NCBI GenBank assembly: GCA_007753915.1
Contig: CP036352.1
Span: 1,054,001-1,118,000 of the forward strand
Source: Phycisphaerae bacterium RAS2
Lineage (GTDB): Bacteria > Planctomycetota > Phycisphaerae > UBA1845 > UTPLA1
Direction of reading: 5' to 3'
DNA length: 64,000 bases
Shown: piece by piece, positions 31,172-39,870 of the stretch
Position numbering within the stretch: position 1 is the stretch's first letter
How the letters are laid out: each line of letters begins with the position of its first letter
Translations under genes and position numbers: made by a program
Notes under the pieces: model-generated
The model's input: the letters and a program-made list of their open reading frames with translations, nothing else
Told to the model about the DNA's origin: nothing
Database searches by the model: none

Positions 31172-33412
31172 TCAATCGATGCGCCGCGGCGTCGCTTCGA
31201 CCAGGTGCTTACGGAAGTACCGCACAATTCGCTCATACAACCGCACGTTCACATTCGGATCGGGCACCATGTGCGTGAAGCCCGTGAGCGCCAGCAGGTC
31301 GTAATCTCGTCCCGCGAGAAAAAGCGCCTCGGCCATTTTCAACGTGTGCGTGAAGTAGACGTTGTCATCCGTCGTGCCGTGAATCAGCAGCAGCGGGCGT
31401 TGCAGATCGGCTGCGAACGTCAGCGCGCTGCACGCTTCGTACCCGGCTGCGTTGTCCTTCGGCGTGCCCATGTACCGCTCGGTGTAGTGCGTGTCGTAGT
31501 CAACCCAGTCGATCACCGGCGCACCGGCCACCGCCGCATGAAACACATCCGGCCGCTTCAGCACCGCCATCGTGGAGAAATACCCCCCGAACGACCAGCC
31601 GTAGATGCCGACGCGCGACAGATCCATCTCGCGGTATTTTTCGCCGAGTGCGAGCATTGCGTCGGCCTGGTCGGCGAGCGGCCCGTCGATCACGTTGCGC
31701 GCGATGGCGCGCTCCCATTCGCGGCCGCGCCGTTCGGTGCCGCGCCCGTCGATGGACACAATGATGAAGCCCTGATCAGCGATCCATTGCTGGCGGAGGT
31801 AGCCCCGGGCCGAGGCATGAACCATGTTGCTGTGCGGCCCGCCGTAGACGTAGTTGATAACGGGGTATTTGCGACTCTTGTCGAAATCTCGCGGCCGCAG
31901 GATCGATGCGTGATACGTTCGCCCGCCTGTTTCCACGGTTGCCATCTCGGGCTTGGGCGTGAAGGGCGGCTGCTCGGCGCCGCTCGGTAGTTCGCCGCGC
32001 AGCGTCGCATCGCGCCCGCGCACGCAATGGCTGATCGTGCCGTCGGCCAGTGAGGCAGTATGCACCCAGACATTGCCGTCGCGCGAGAACTTGCCCGAGT
32101 GGCTGCCCGGCTCGCGCGTCAGCGCGACAACTTCGCCGCCGTCCAGCGCGACGCGATACAGGTGCGTCTGCGTCGGGTCAACGCTTCCGCTCACCACGAC
32201 CTCGCGCCGCGCGCCGTCCACCGTCACGACGCCGTACAGCTTCGCCGAGCCGGGGCGGTAAGTCTTCACGACTGAACCGTCGCGCCGCCGAAGCTCCAGC
32301 TCCCACTCGCCGCTGCGCTCGCTCGTCCACAGGAATTGCTCGCCGCCCGGCAGCCACCGCGGCATGTCCGAGTCAATGTTGATCCACGCGTCGTCCGTCT
32401 CGGTCAATAGCGTCGTCGTTCGACCGGTGGCCTCATCCACCATCAGAAGCTGCGACGTCCGCTGGTCGCGCGTCTGGACGTAAATCGTCAGCGGCGAATC
32501 CTTGCCCCAGTGAACGGTCGCGAGGTACGGATACGTGCTCCAGTCGCACGCGACCCAGCGCGGCTCCCCGCCGGTCACGGAAACAATCCCCAGCCGCACC
32601 TTCGCGTTGGCTGTCCCGACGCGCGGATAGCGCCAGCCCTGGGGCGATTGCTCCGGGTTGCGCGCGTCGGCGATGAAGAGCGTCTCCACCTCGCGCACAT
32701 CCGCTTCTTCAAATGCGATCCATTGCGAATCGCCGCTCCACCAGTACCCGCTTGGGCGACCCATTTCTTCCTGCGCCACAAACTCCGCCAGGCCGTGCGA
32801 AACATCGGCCGTGCCGCCTTCGGTGAGTCGCCGTTGGGTCATCGTCGCAAGTTCGATCACATACAGATCGTGCCCGCGCACGCACGACACAAACCGGCCG
32901 TCGGGCGAGAACTTCGGGTCGATCGGTACGCCGGCCGGATCGTCGGGGAGTGTCAGGATCTTGCCATCGTTGCGCTGGATGACGTACAGCTTGCCGCTCA
33001 AGCTCGTGAGAATCAGCTTGCCGTCTTCGGACAGCGAAAACGACGCCAGCCCGCGCGCGGTCACGCGCTGCCGCTCGCGCCGCGCCTTTTCCTCGACCGT
33101 CAGCACCTCTTCCTTGCCGCCCAGCAGATCGTCCGCCGTCGCGCGAATCTTCATCAACCCGTCGGCCGTGCTGATCTCAAACAGGTTGCGCACCACGTCG
33201 CGCGGGCCGCTCCGAAGAAAAAGCATCGCGTCGCCGGTGGGCGTCAGCGCGAAGCCGGTGGGCTGCCCGCAGGAGTAGCCGCGCGTCTCGGCGAAGTCGC
33301 GCAGGAACTGGGTGTCGATCCCGGCCGGCTCGGTCGGTTTCGGCCCCGCGCAGCCGGCAAGCGACAAGACGGCAACACCGAACCATCCGAACAAACACCC
33401 GTTTCGCATCAC
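31172..33412 (-). CDS. dipeptidyl peptidase IV-like serine peptidase (S9B), lipoprotein
   Basis: A 746-residue peptidase: lipobox signal peptide (FGWFGVAVLSLAGC, Cys about 21), a beta-propeller (WWSGDSQWIAFEEADVREV, RWLPGGEQFLWTSERSGEW), and an alpha/beta-hydrolase domain with Ser607 in GWSFGGYF, Asp682 or Asp683 in IHGTTDDNVYFTH and His714 in LTGFTHMVPDPN. It would cleave X-Pro or X-Ala dipeptides from peptides outside the inner membrane. The start is a GTG at 33412 directly before an ATG, with GGAGGAAA 5 bases upstream. No linked transporter genes. Confidence 0.94.
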   Translation of the reverse strand: MMRNGCLFGWFGVAVLSLAGCAGPKPTEPAGIDTQFLRDFAETRGYSCGQPTGFALTPTGDAMLFLRSGPRDVVRNLFEISTADGLMKIRATADDLLGGKEEVLTVEEKARRERQRVTARGLASFSLSEDGKLILTSLSGKLYVIQRNDGKILTLPDDPAGVPIDPKFSPDGRFVSCVRGHDLYVIELATMTQRRLTEGGTADVSHGLAEFVAQEEMGRPSGYWWSGDSQWIAFEEADVREVETLFIADARNPEQSPQGWRYPRVGTANAKVRLGIVSVTGGEPRWVACDWSTYPYLATVHWGKDSPLTIYVQTRDQRTSQLLMVDEATGRTTTLLTETDDAWINIDSDMPRWLPGGEQFLWTSERSGEWELELRRRDGSVVKTYRPGSAKLYGVVTVDGARREVVVSGSVDPTQTHLYRVALDGGEVVALTREPGSHSGKFSRDGNVWVHTASLADGTISHCVRGRDATLRGELPSGAEQPPFTPKPEMATVETGGRTYHASILRPRDFDKSRKYPVINYVYGGPHSNMVHASARGYLRQQWIADQGFIIVSIDGRGTERRGREWERAIARNVIDGPLADQADAMLALGEKYREMDLSRVGIYGWSFGGYFSTMAVLKRPDVFHAAVAGAPVIDWVDYDTHYTERYMGTPKDNAAGYEACSALTFAADLQRPLLLIHGTTDDNVYFTHTLKMAEALFLAGRDYDLLALTGFTHMVPDPNVNVRLYERIVRYFRKHLVEATPRRID

Positions 33413-33590
33413 GCGATTTCCTCCGAACGAATTGGCCGGCGGCCTGTGGGCGCGAAGCGCGCGGATGGACCACCCGTGCGATTGACGGCCTGTGCCGGTC
33501 TTGAATTGTGATAGGGGGAACGTGCCCGCCGCACAAGGTCAGGCGGCGGCGGACCCTCGATCAGGGCAACGACACTTGCGGGTCGCGTCG

Positions 33591-33821
33591 TCACCCGCCG
33601 GTTGACCGATGCTCGATCGGCAGGGCGGGCAATGAGACAACCGGACCAAGCTGCTCGGTGCTCTGGATGGCCGTCGAAGCCAGGCCAATTGCCCCGACGG
33701 TTGCCAGTCCCGGCATGCCGATCTCGTCCATCGAGCGCACGCAGGTCAGCGGCCCGAAGGCGACGCCAAACCCCAGTGCAACCGATACCAGTTTCAACCG
33801 TTGAATCATCCGGCGAGACAT
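33591..33821 (-). CDS. small membrane/secreted hypothetical protein
   Basis: A 76-residue protein with a basic start (MSRRMIQRLK) and a hydrophobic stretch (LVSVALGFGVAFGPL), then small-residue segments (GLATVGAIGLASTAIQ). AAGGGAG sits 7-8 bases before the ATG, and a promoter with a perfect TTGACA lies about 110 bases upstream. It is probably a signal peptide or TM followed by a short exported part. No family recognised. Confidence 0.6.
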   Translation of the reverse strand: MSRRMIQRLKLVSVALGFGVAFGPLTCVRSMDEIGMPGLATVGAIGLASTAIQSTEQLGPVVSLPALPIEHRSTGG

Positions 33822-33906
33822 GATTCAAACTCCCTTGCGTGGTGCCGGTACACTCCTGCCACGTCGCGCACGAGTCCATTCACACCCTTTGACCACGCCG
33901 GGGTAA

Positions 33907-33935
33907 GGTTTATCGCCGCCGGATGGGCCTGTCAA
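33907..33935 (-). promoter_or_regulatory. candidate sigma70-type promoter
   Basis: On the minus strand TTGACA (33935-33930), 17-base spacer, TAAACC (33912-33907). It faces the small gene at 33821. The -35 is perfect, the -10 weak. Confidence 0.4.
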
Positions 33936-33978
33936 CGATAATCTTAACCGTCTGTTAATACGCTCCTTACGGCCGGAA

Positions 33979-34629
33979 TCAAATTCGGGGGGAATCGATC
34001 CGAACGACGGGCAGCGGCTGCGCCAAGGCCTTTTTCAATCGAGGCAGCCAACGGGTAAAGAACTCCACGGCCCGGTCATCCTGCCTTTGGACGGAAAAAA
34101 CGTACCGCCCCGCTCCGCGCTCCGCACAAACGTAGATTCCCGCGCCTCCACCTCCTAGCGAGACCAATCCTACGGCTCCGCCGCCAACCGCGATCAGCCC
34201 GATCGCTCCGCCGCCAAATGCAAACACCCCCAGCGAGCCGCCGCCGAACGCAAAGACGCCGACCGCCATGCCGCCGAATGCAATCAGACCTATGGCCAAT
34301 CCGCCTACCGACACGATTCCGATTCCGATACCGGGCATGATTCCGCTTTGCAATCCGCCGAAATCGAACAGGGGAATGGGTCCGAAACTGGGCAGCCCCT
34401 TGGGCACACCGCCGCGGAGCCAAAGCATGATCGCGGCCAGTTGCACCGGAATCAGGAAAAGGAGGCTGATGCGAACGTAGAAATTGAGCGCTTTGCGAAA
34501 CTCCATGGCGTTGAACGCCGGGTTGGTGGGCTCGCTTGCAAAAGGCGTGTTTCGCAATCGCGCTCGCAGTTGGGCGTTTTCGCGCTCCAGCGTCGCCAGG
34601 TCCTGCTTCATGCGTTCGGCATCTTCCAT
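33979..34629 (-). CDS. membrane protein with glycine-rich hydrophobic octad-like repeats
   Basis: A 216-residue protein: N-terminal coiled-coil (MKQDLATLERENAQLRARL, residues 7-25), one TM (VRISLLFLIPVQLAAIMLWL, about 53-72), then about seven tandem repeats of the type GLIAFGGMAVG / GVFAFGGGSLG / GLIAVGGGAVG from residue 100 to 165, and a charged tail. Such small-residue GGG repeats probably stack as a regular membrane-associated sheet or helix bundle. No enzymatic motif. Isolated between a small gene and cysK (divergent). Function unknown. Confidence 0.72.
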   Translation of the reverse strand: MEDAERMKQDLATLERENAQLRARLRNTPFASEPTNPAFNAMEFRKALNFYVRISLLFLIPVQLAAIMLWLRGGVPKGLPSFGPIPLFDFGGLQSGIMPGIGIGIVSVGGLAIGLIAFGGMAVGVFAFGGGSLGVFAFGGGAIGLIAVGGGAVGLVSLGGGGAGIYVCAERGAGRYVFSVQRQDDRAVEFFTRWLPRLKKALAQPLPVVRIDSPRI

Positions 34630-34693
34630 GGGAGGGTTCCTGCTTACGAATGGCGCGGGCTGCCAGTATATGAATGGCTTTGATGGGGCCGAA

Positions 34694-34723
34694 TTGACGC
34701 CACAACACCCGCTTTCCTATCAT
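34694..34723 (+). promoter_or_regulatory. candidate sigma70-type promoter for cysK
   Basis: TTGACG (34694-34699), 18-base spacer, TATCAT (34718-34723), about 90 bases upstream of the cysK ATG. The 5' leader has no obvious riboswitch fold. Confidence 0.5.
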
Positions 34724-34811
34724 TAACGTCGGGTTTTACGTTCTCTATCGCAGGAAATGCTCACACCGCATCGCTGCCGCCGGGCGGGGCGATTTTCAGG
34801 GGACCCTTCAC

Positions 34812-35756
34812 ATGGCACGGCTGTACCAGAACATCACGGAAACCATCGGGCGTACGCCGCTCGTGCGGATCAATCGGATCATTCAGTCCAAGGCCGACGT
34901 GTATGCGAAGCTGGAGTTTTTCAATCCGTTGTCGAGCGTGAAGGATCGCATCGGTGTTTCGATGATTCGTGCGGCCGAGGCGGCGGGAAAGATCACGGCC
35001 CGGACGCACATCATTGAGCCGACCAGCGGGAACACGGGCATCGCGCTGGCGTTTGTGTGCGCCGCAAAGGGCTACAAACTGACGCTGGTGATGCCCGAGT
35101 CGATGAGCATGGAGCGGCGGCAGTTGCTTCGGGCGTTGGGGGCGGACCTCGTGCTGACGCCGCCGGCCGAGGGGATGCCCGGGGCGATCGCGAAGGCGCA
35201 GGAGCTGGCGGCCCAAACGCCCGGCAGCTTCATGCCGCAGCAGTTCGACAACCCGGCCAACCCGGAGGTTCATCGCAAGACTACAGCGGTAGAAATATGG
35301 GAAGACACCGACGGCCGCGCCGACGTGCTCATCTCCGGCATCGGCACGGGTGGGACGATCACGGGCACCGGCGAGGTGCTGAAGCAGAAGAAGCCGGGGT
35401 TCAAGTGCATCGCCGTCGAACCGGAGGAAAGCCCGATCCTGACGCAGCACCGCGCAGGCCAGCCGCTGCAGCGCGGCAAGCACGCGATTCAGGGGATCGG
35501 CGCGGGATTCGTGCCGGGGATATTGAATACAGATATTTACGATGAGATCGTGCGCGTGAACTCGGCCGATTCGATGGCCTGGGCGCGGCGCGCGGCGAAG
35601 GAAGAAGGTATCCTTTGCGGCATCTCATCCGGCTCGGCGTTGTGCGCGGCCGACCAGGTGGCGCGGCGTCCGGACATGGCCGGCAAGCTGATCGTGGTGA
35701 TCCTGCCCAGCAGCGGCGAGCGGTACTTGAGCACGGCGCTGTTTCAGCAGGAGTGA
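34812..35756 (+). CDS. cysK: cysteine synthase A (O-acetylserine sulfhydrylase)
   Basis: A 314-residue PLP enzyme making cysteine from O-acetylserine and sulfide. Signatures: [30 protein letters not shown] with PLP Lys44, [32 protein letters not shown]-like region [20 protein letters not shown] and [17 protein letters not shown] precedes the ATG at 34812. Length is normal. It is convergent with the hydrolase gene at 35777, and no cysE is in the window. Confidence 0.95.
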   Translation: MARLYQNITETIGRTPLVRINRIIQSKADVYAKLEFFNPLSSVKDRIGVSMIRAAEAAGKITARTHIIEPTSGNTGIALAFVCAAKGYKLTLVMPESMSMERRQLLRALGADLVLTPPAEGMPGAIAKAQELAAQTPGSFMPQQFDNPANPEVHRKTTAVEIWEDTDGRADVLISGIGTGGTITGTGEVLKQKKPGFKCIAVEPEESPILTQHRAGQPLQRGKHAIQGIGAGFVPGILNTDIYDEIVRVNSADSMAWARRAAKEEGILCGISSGSALCAADQVARRPDMAGKLIVVILPSSGERYLSTALFQQE

Positions 35757-35776
35757 CGTGCGCGAGTCACCGCGGA

Positions 35777-37069
35777 TCATCGGCTCGAATGCGGATACCC
35801 GTCCGTGATTTCCCAGAAGTTGGCCAGTTGTCGGATGAGGGGGCGGCCGTTCTCTGCGCCGGGGTCCTTGTTGTCGCGCAGCAGGAGGATGAGGTCGGAG
35901 CTGACGGCGGGGTTGGAGTGAAAGTAGTCGTGGCCGAGGAAGGTGGTCGCGACCTTTGCCTGAATGATGTTGAAATGCAGGCCGGTTTCGAGATTGGCCC
36001 TCTGCTCGGTGGTTAGAATCTCGGGTCGAATCTGGCCCACGCGATCACCCGCCCGAAACAGAATGCCTGCCGCGCCGAGGGCGAGGTCCTTCTCGGAGGA
36101 ATAAATCGTCATCCGCTCGGCCATGAGCGGGACGCGCTCGGCAATGATCCGCTGCTGGGCGACGCGCAGGTCGAGATCGGCCGCCGCGAGGATGACGTTG
36201 CCGAGCTTCAGTTCCGCGCCGGGCGATTTGCCGGCGGACTTGTATTCGATGTTCAATTCGCGCAGAGCGGTCATCAGGACATCGGTCCCGCGGCTGTGCG
36301 CGATCACATGGATTTTCGTCAACTCGCCGCACGAGGCGAGGCTGCGAAAGAACTGCTTGAGGTGATAAATCGTGAACTCGCCGGACTCGCGATCGTAGGC
36401 GTATCCGACGCCGGCGGGCCACGTGTAAATGATCGGCACGCCCTGCCGCCCGAGGAAGTGCCATAGTCCCGTCATCACGAACGCAGCGTCTTCCATGGAA
36501 TTGTTGAAGCCGTGGATGAGGACATATGCCTCTTTCTTCGCATTGTCGCTCGGTAGTCGCTGGGCCATGAGGCCGCAGAGGTCCTTTGTTGCGGCGGAGA
36601 TTTTTTCAGCCGCCGTGGGCTCGTCCTCCAATTGGCCGTTCACGCGCACGATCGGCGCGGGCGAATCGGGAAAGCGACCTGCTTCGCGGGCGCCCTGAAA
36701 AGTGAGCGAAAGGTCCCGAACGTGGCTCTGGGTGCGGCTCTCCTTCAATAAGTCCTGCCATGAGAGATTGCGGCCGATCTCGACGGTGCAGACACCGAAG
36801 GCAAGGGAATTGGATCGGGCCGTTCCGTAAAGCGGTGAATCGCCGCTTTCGCTCATCGGCACGCGATCGGTCGCATAGACGATTTCAACCCTGCTGCTTT
36901 GGTGCTGCGCAGGAACCGAGTCCAGGCAGTCGGCGGTTGAGCCTGCGTAGAGATTCGGGGTCGGCATCAATTTCTGTCCGCAGCCGACGGAGGCGAGCGC
37001 CAGGCAAAGCGGCAGCACGTGAAGCAGGCGTGATCGGTGTCGGGTCGGTCGGTTCATCGTCGAGATCAT
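35777..37069 (-). CDS. DUF900-type alpha/beta-hydrolase lipoprotein
   Basis: A 430-residue protein with a lipobox signal peptide (LPLCLALASVGCG), the segment VEIVYATDRVPM, an oxyanion-loop motif EAYVLIHGFNNSMEDAAFVM, IIYTWPAGVGYAY and the nucleophile elbow KIHVIAHSRGTDVLMTAL. These are the hallmarks of the DUF900 hydrolase family (YATDR, GFN, HSRGT). It is probably a membrane-anchored esterase or lipase of unknown substrate. M at 37069 or the second M at 37057 may be used. Downstream of the DUF4105 gene on the same strand, with a gap of about 20 bases. Confidence 0.85.
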   Translation of the reverse strand: MISTMNRPTRHRSRLLHVLPLCLALASVGCGQKLMPTPNLYAGSTADCLDSVPAQHQSSRVEIVYATDRVPMSESGDSPLYGTARSNSLAFGVCTVEIGRNLSWQDLLKESRTQSHVRDLSLTFQGAREAGRFPDSPAPIVRVNGQLEDEPTAAEKISAATKDLCGLMAQRLPSDNAKKEAYVLIHGFNNSMEDAAFVMTGLWHFLGRQGVPIIYTWPAGVGYAYDRESGEFTIYHLKQFFRSLASCGELTKIHVIAHSRGTDVLMTALRELNIEYKSAGKSPGAELKLGNVILAAADLDLRVAQQRIIAERVPLMAERMTIYSSEKDLALGAAGILFRAGDRVGQIRPEILTTEQRANLETGLHFNIIQAKVATTFLGHDYFHSNPAVSSDLILLLRDNKDPGAENGRPLIRQLANFWEITDGYPHSSR

Positions 37070-37090
37070 GGTCGGCTCCCAGGGTTCAAT

Positions 37091-38191
37091 TTAATCGGCA
37101 GGTGGGGGATCCATCGGCGGCGGCATCGGGACACCCTCGCGAATGCGCGCGGAAAAGTTTGCGTCATCCATGGCGGCCTTCGCGCGATCGGTGACGCGCC
37201 CGCGCGCCTGTAATTCGTCAAACGTGAGCGACGGGTCAAGCGCGCCGCTTTCATACGCGAACTGTGATGAATAGCCGCTGATCAGCACCTTCATGCTGAA
37301 CGGCGGATAGGGCGGAACGCGGCGCAGGTGCGTGAGAATGCTCGTCGTGCAGTTGGCGGTCAGCGCGTTGTAGAACTGCGGCCGCTCGTTGAGGGAGTTG
37401 ACGGTGTGGACGTAGTCGAGGAAGACCGCGCGGACTTTGCTGATCGGCGTACGAAGGCGAAAGAGGTAAACGTCCTCGCCGCGATGAGCTGCGCGCAGGC
37501 CGATCAAATCGCGCTCGTCGGCGACGACGTAAATCAGCTCGTATTGCCGGAAGAATCCCTCAACGGCGGAATAGGATTCGGACTTTTCCTTGCGTGTCTC
37601 GATCGATACCGCGACGTATGAACCGTCCTCAAAGCCGAAGCTGACGAATGCATGGGCGATGGCCCGGCCCGACCAATAGGAGAGCACGTAGTCGAGGGAG
37701 CGCAGTTTCGACAGGTCATAGGTGCGGTCTTCATAGACGGGCGTAAAATCCGTCTCGCTGCGATACTGGAAGTTACGCACATTGCGAATCCGTACGAGAT
37801 TCCCATCGACGGTCGCGGTGGGCATTCGCGCGACGTCCGCCGCCCAATCGAGGCTGGATGAGGGTCGCAATGTGAGGAACCACGCGATCGTGCCACTGAA
37901 AGCGAGCAGGAAGACGACCACGCCGCGCCGCCGCGGTTTGATCAGAATCGCGGCAGCAAGTGATCCCGCCGTGACGAGCAAAGCGGTCCACAAGCGCGGC
38001 GGTGCGCTGTGGCGATCCGAGTAATACACGGCCAGCCCCATCCAGCCGGTCGCGCCGACGATGCCGAGCCAGCCGAAGCAGATCGCAAGGAAGCGAGCCG
38101 TTCGTCGCACCGGGCCGGTGCGCCGCGTTCTCGCGTCGTCCGGCGGCGTCGCGGCCGGATCGATTCGGGATGTGTCGGTAGACGGTGTCAT
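37091..38191 (-). CDS. DUF4105 membrane protein
   Basis: A 366-residue protein. Three hydrophobic segments (FLAICFGWLGIVGATGWMGL, LWTALLVTAGSLAAAIL, GVVVFLLAFSGTIAWFLTL) precede a periplasmic domain with NLVRIRNVRNFQYR, the conserved HAFVSFGFEDGSYVAVSIETRKE and QFYNALTANCTTSILTHLR. These are typical of DUF4105, whose Cys and His residues suggest a papain/NlpC-like thiol hydrolase fold. The start at 38191 is preferred; upstream extension to 38362 is Arg-rich and overlaps the efflux gene. Downstream of the efflux operon on the same strand. Confidence 0.85.
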   Translation of the reverse strand: MTPSTDTSRIDPAATPPDDARTRRTGPVRRTARFLAICFGWLGIVGATGWMGLAVYYSDRHSAPPRLWTALLVTAGSLAAAILIKPRRRGVVVFLLAFSGTIAWFLTLRPSSSLDWAADVARMPTATVDGNLVRIRNVRNFQYRSETDFTPVYEDRTYDLSKLRSLDYVLSYWSGRAIAHAFVSFGFEDGSYVAVSIETRKEKSESYSAVEGFFRQYELIYVVADERDLIGLRAAHRGEDVYLFRLRTPISKVRAVFLDYVHTVNSLNERPQFYNALTANCTTSILTHLRRVPPYPPFSMKVLISGYSSQFAYESGALDPSLTFDELQARGRVTDRAKAAMDDANFSARIREGVPMPPPMDPPPAD

Positions 38192-38232
38192 GCGACGAAG
38201 GAATCTCTCGTGCGTTCGGCGCGGCGCGCGAA

Positions 38233-39870
38233 TCAGGGGGCGATCACCGGGGCGGGCGTATCGAAGCGGTCCGCGTCGAGCATGCCGTCCCAGTTCGTGC
38301 GGTTCTTCATCTGGTCTTTGATGCGAGGGGGCACGAGGTCCTTGCCTTCGCGCAGCTCCCATCCGCCGCCCAGCGCGCGATAAAGCGTGACGAGATTCTG
38401 GGCCGCGGCACCGCGGGTGCCGACCAGCCGCGACTGCTCGGAGATAAGGAACTGCTGTGCGACGAGCACGCGGATGTAGTCGGCGATGCCGCCCTTGTAT
38501 TGTTCCTGTGCCACGCGAACGGCCCGAGCGGCCGCCTCGACGCTCGACGTGAGCGGGGCGATCTGTCGCTGCGCTCCGACCAGTCCGGCCGATGCTCGCT
38601 CCACTTCACCCTGTGCCCGCAGGACGAGGTTCTCGTATTCGCCAAGCAGGGCCTGGAACGCGGCGTCCTGCACGCGCACGTTGTTTTCAAGTCGCCCGTA
38701 ATTCAAGATTGCCCATCGCACCGAAGGCCCGGCGAAGACCTGAAAACTGTTGCCGCGGAACAGGTCGGGAAAATGCTGGGCTGACAGGCCGATGTCGCCG
38801 ACGAGCGAGAAGCGCGGATAGAGATCGGTCATCGCGATACCGATGTTGGCGCACTGCGAGGCCAGGACGTGCTCCGCGCGGCGCACGTCGGGGCGGCGGC
38901 GGAGCAGATCGGCGGGGATTCCGAGATTGACTTTCTCGGGCGCAGCGGGAATGGGTCGCTTGCGACCGACGAGCGTGCTGATGTCCTGCGGCGGCATTCC
39001 AAGCAGCGTGCAAAGCGCCACGCGCGTCTGTTGAATGCTGGCCTCCGTGGCCGGGATCAACGATTCGGTTTCGAAGACGAGCGCCTGCGACTGGGCGAGG
39101 TCGAGTTCCGTCGCGGTGCCGGCGTCACGGCGATTCTGCACGACGGCCTGCCCCTCTTTTTGAATCGCCAGGTTTTGCCGCACGATTTCGAGTTGCTCTT
39201 CCAGTGTGCGAAGCAGGACGTACTCGGTGGCGACTTCGGCGATGAGGCTGACCAGCACGTCGTCGTAATTCGCGAGCGTCGCCAGCACGGCGGCGTCGGC
39301 GGATTCGATGCCGCGGCGGTATCGACCGAACAGGTCCAGCTCCCAGCCGACGTTCAGGCCGAACATGTCCCAATTCCCGAATCGATTGTCGATGCCGGGA
39401 TTGCCGAACGCGCGCTCGCCCAGTTTGCCCGCCGGGTCGCGAATCCAGCCGAGTCGACCGGCGATGTCGCTTGTCTCCGGCCGGGGCGCTCCGGCGTTTT
39501 CGCTCGATTGGGTCCATGACGCGCTGCCGGTTGCGGTCTGCTGCTGGGGAAAGAGGAGGCCGACAGCGATGCCCCGCGCTGCCTGCGCCTGAAGCACGCG
39601 GACGGCTGCGGCGTGCAGCGATGGATTGTTCTCATAGGCTTGCTGAATGAGGATGTTCAGATCGGGGTCGTTGAAGACGTCCCACCATTGGGTGACCTCC
39701 GCGGGGCCGCGCTGGATGCCGGGGTGATTGGGGTCCATCCATTCCTGTTGCATGGGGGGCGCGGGTTTCTCGAAGTTCGGGCCGAGCATGCAGCCGGGGG
39801 CCGCCGAGAGTGTCAAAATAGCGACACCCATGAACCAGTGAGAATGAATCAGTCCGACATGGCGTCGCAT
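38233..39870 (-). CDS. outer-membrane factor lipoprotein of RND efflux (NodT family)
   Basis: A 545-residue TolC-like channel with lipobox (ILTLSAAPGCMLGPNFEKP), WWDVFNDPDLNILIQQAYENN, WELDLFGRYRRGIESADAAV, two long helical hairpins, and LRRRPDVRRAEHVLASQCANIGIAMTDLYPRFSLVGDIGL. The start at 39870 shares its A with the stop of the RND gene (TGATG), so translation is coupled. It provides the exit duct for the pump. The longer in-frame extension to 40737 is antisense-like reading of the pump gene and is rejected. Confidence 0.94.
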   Translation of the reverse strand: MRRHVGLIHSHWFMGVAILTLSAAPGCMLGPNFEKPAPPMQQEWMDPNHPGIQRGPAEVTQWWDVFNDPDLNILIQQAYENNPSLHAAAVRVLQAQAARGIAVGLLFPQQQTATGSASWTQSSENAGAPRPETSDIAGRLGWIRDPAGKLGERAFGNPGIDNRFGNWDMFGLNVGWELDLFGRYRRGIESADAAVLATLANYDDVLVSLIAEVATEYVLLRTLEEQLEIVRQNLAIQKEGQAVVQNRRDAGTATELDLAQSQALVFETESLIPATEASIQQTRVALCTLLGMPPQDISTLVGRKRPIPAAPEKVNLGIPADLLRRRPDVRRAEHVLASQCANIGIAMTDLYPRFSLVGDIGLSAQHFPDLFRGNSFQVFAGPSVRWAILNYGRLENNVRVQDAAFQALLGEYENLVLRAQGEVERASAGLVGAQRQIAPLTSSVEAAARAVRVAQEQYKGGIADYIRVLVAQQFLISEQSRLVGTRGAAAQNLVTLYRALGGGWELREGKDLVPPRIKDQMKNRTNWDGMLDADRFDTPAPVIAP

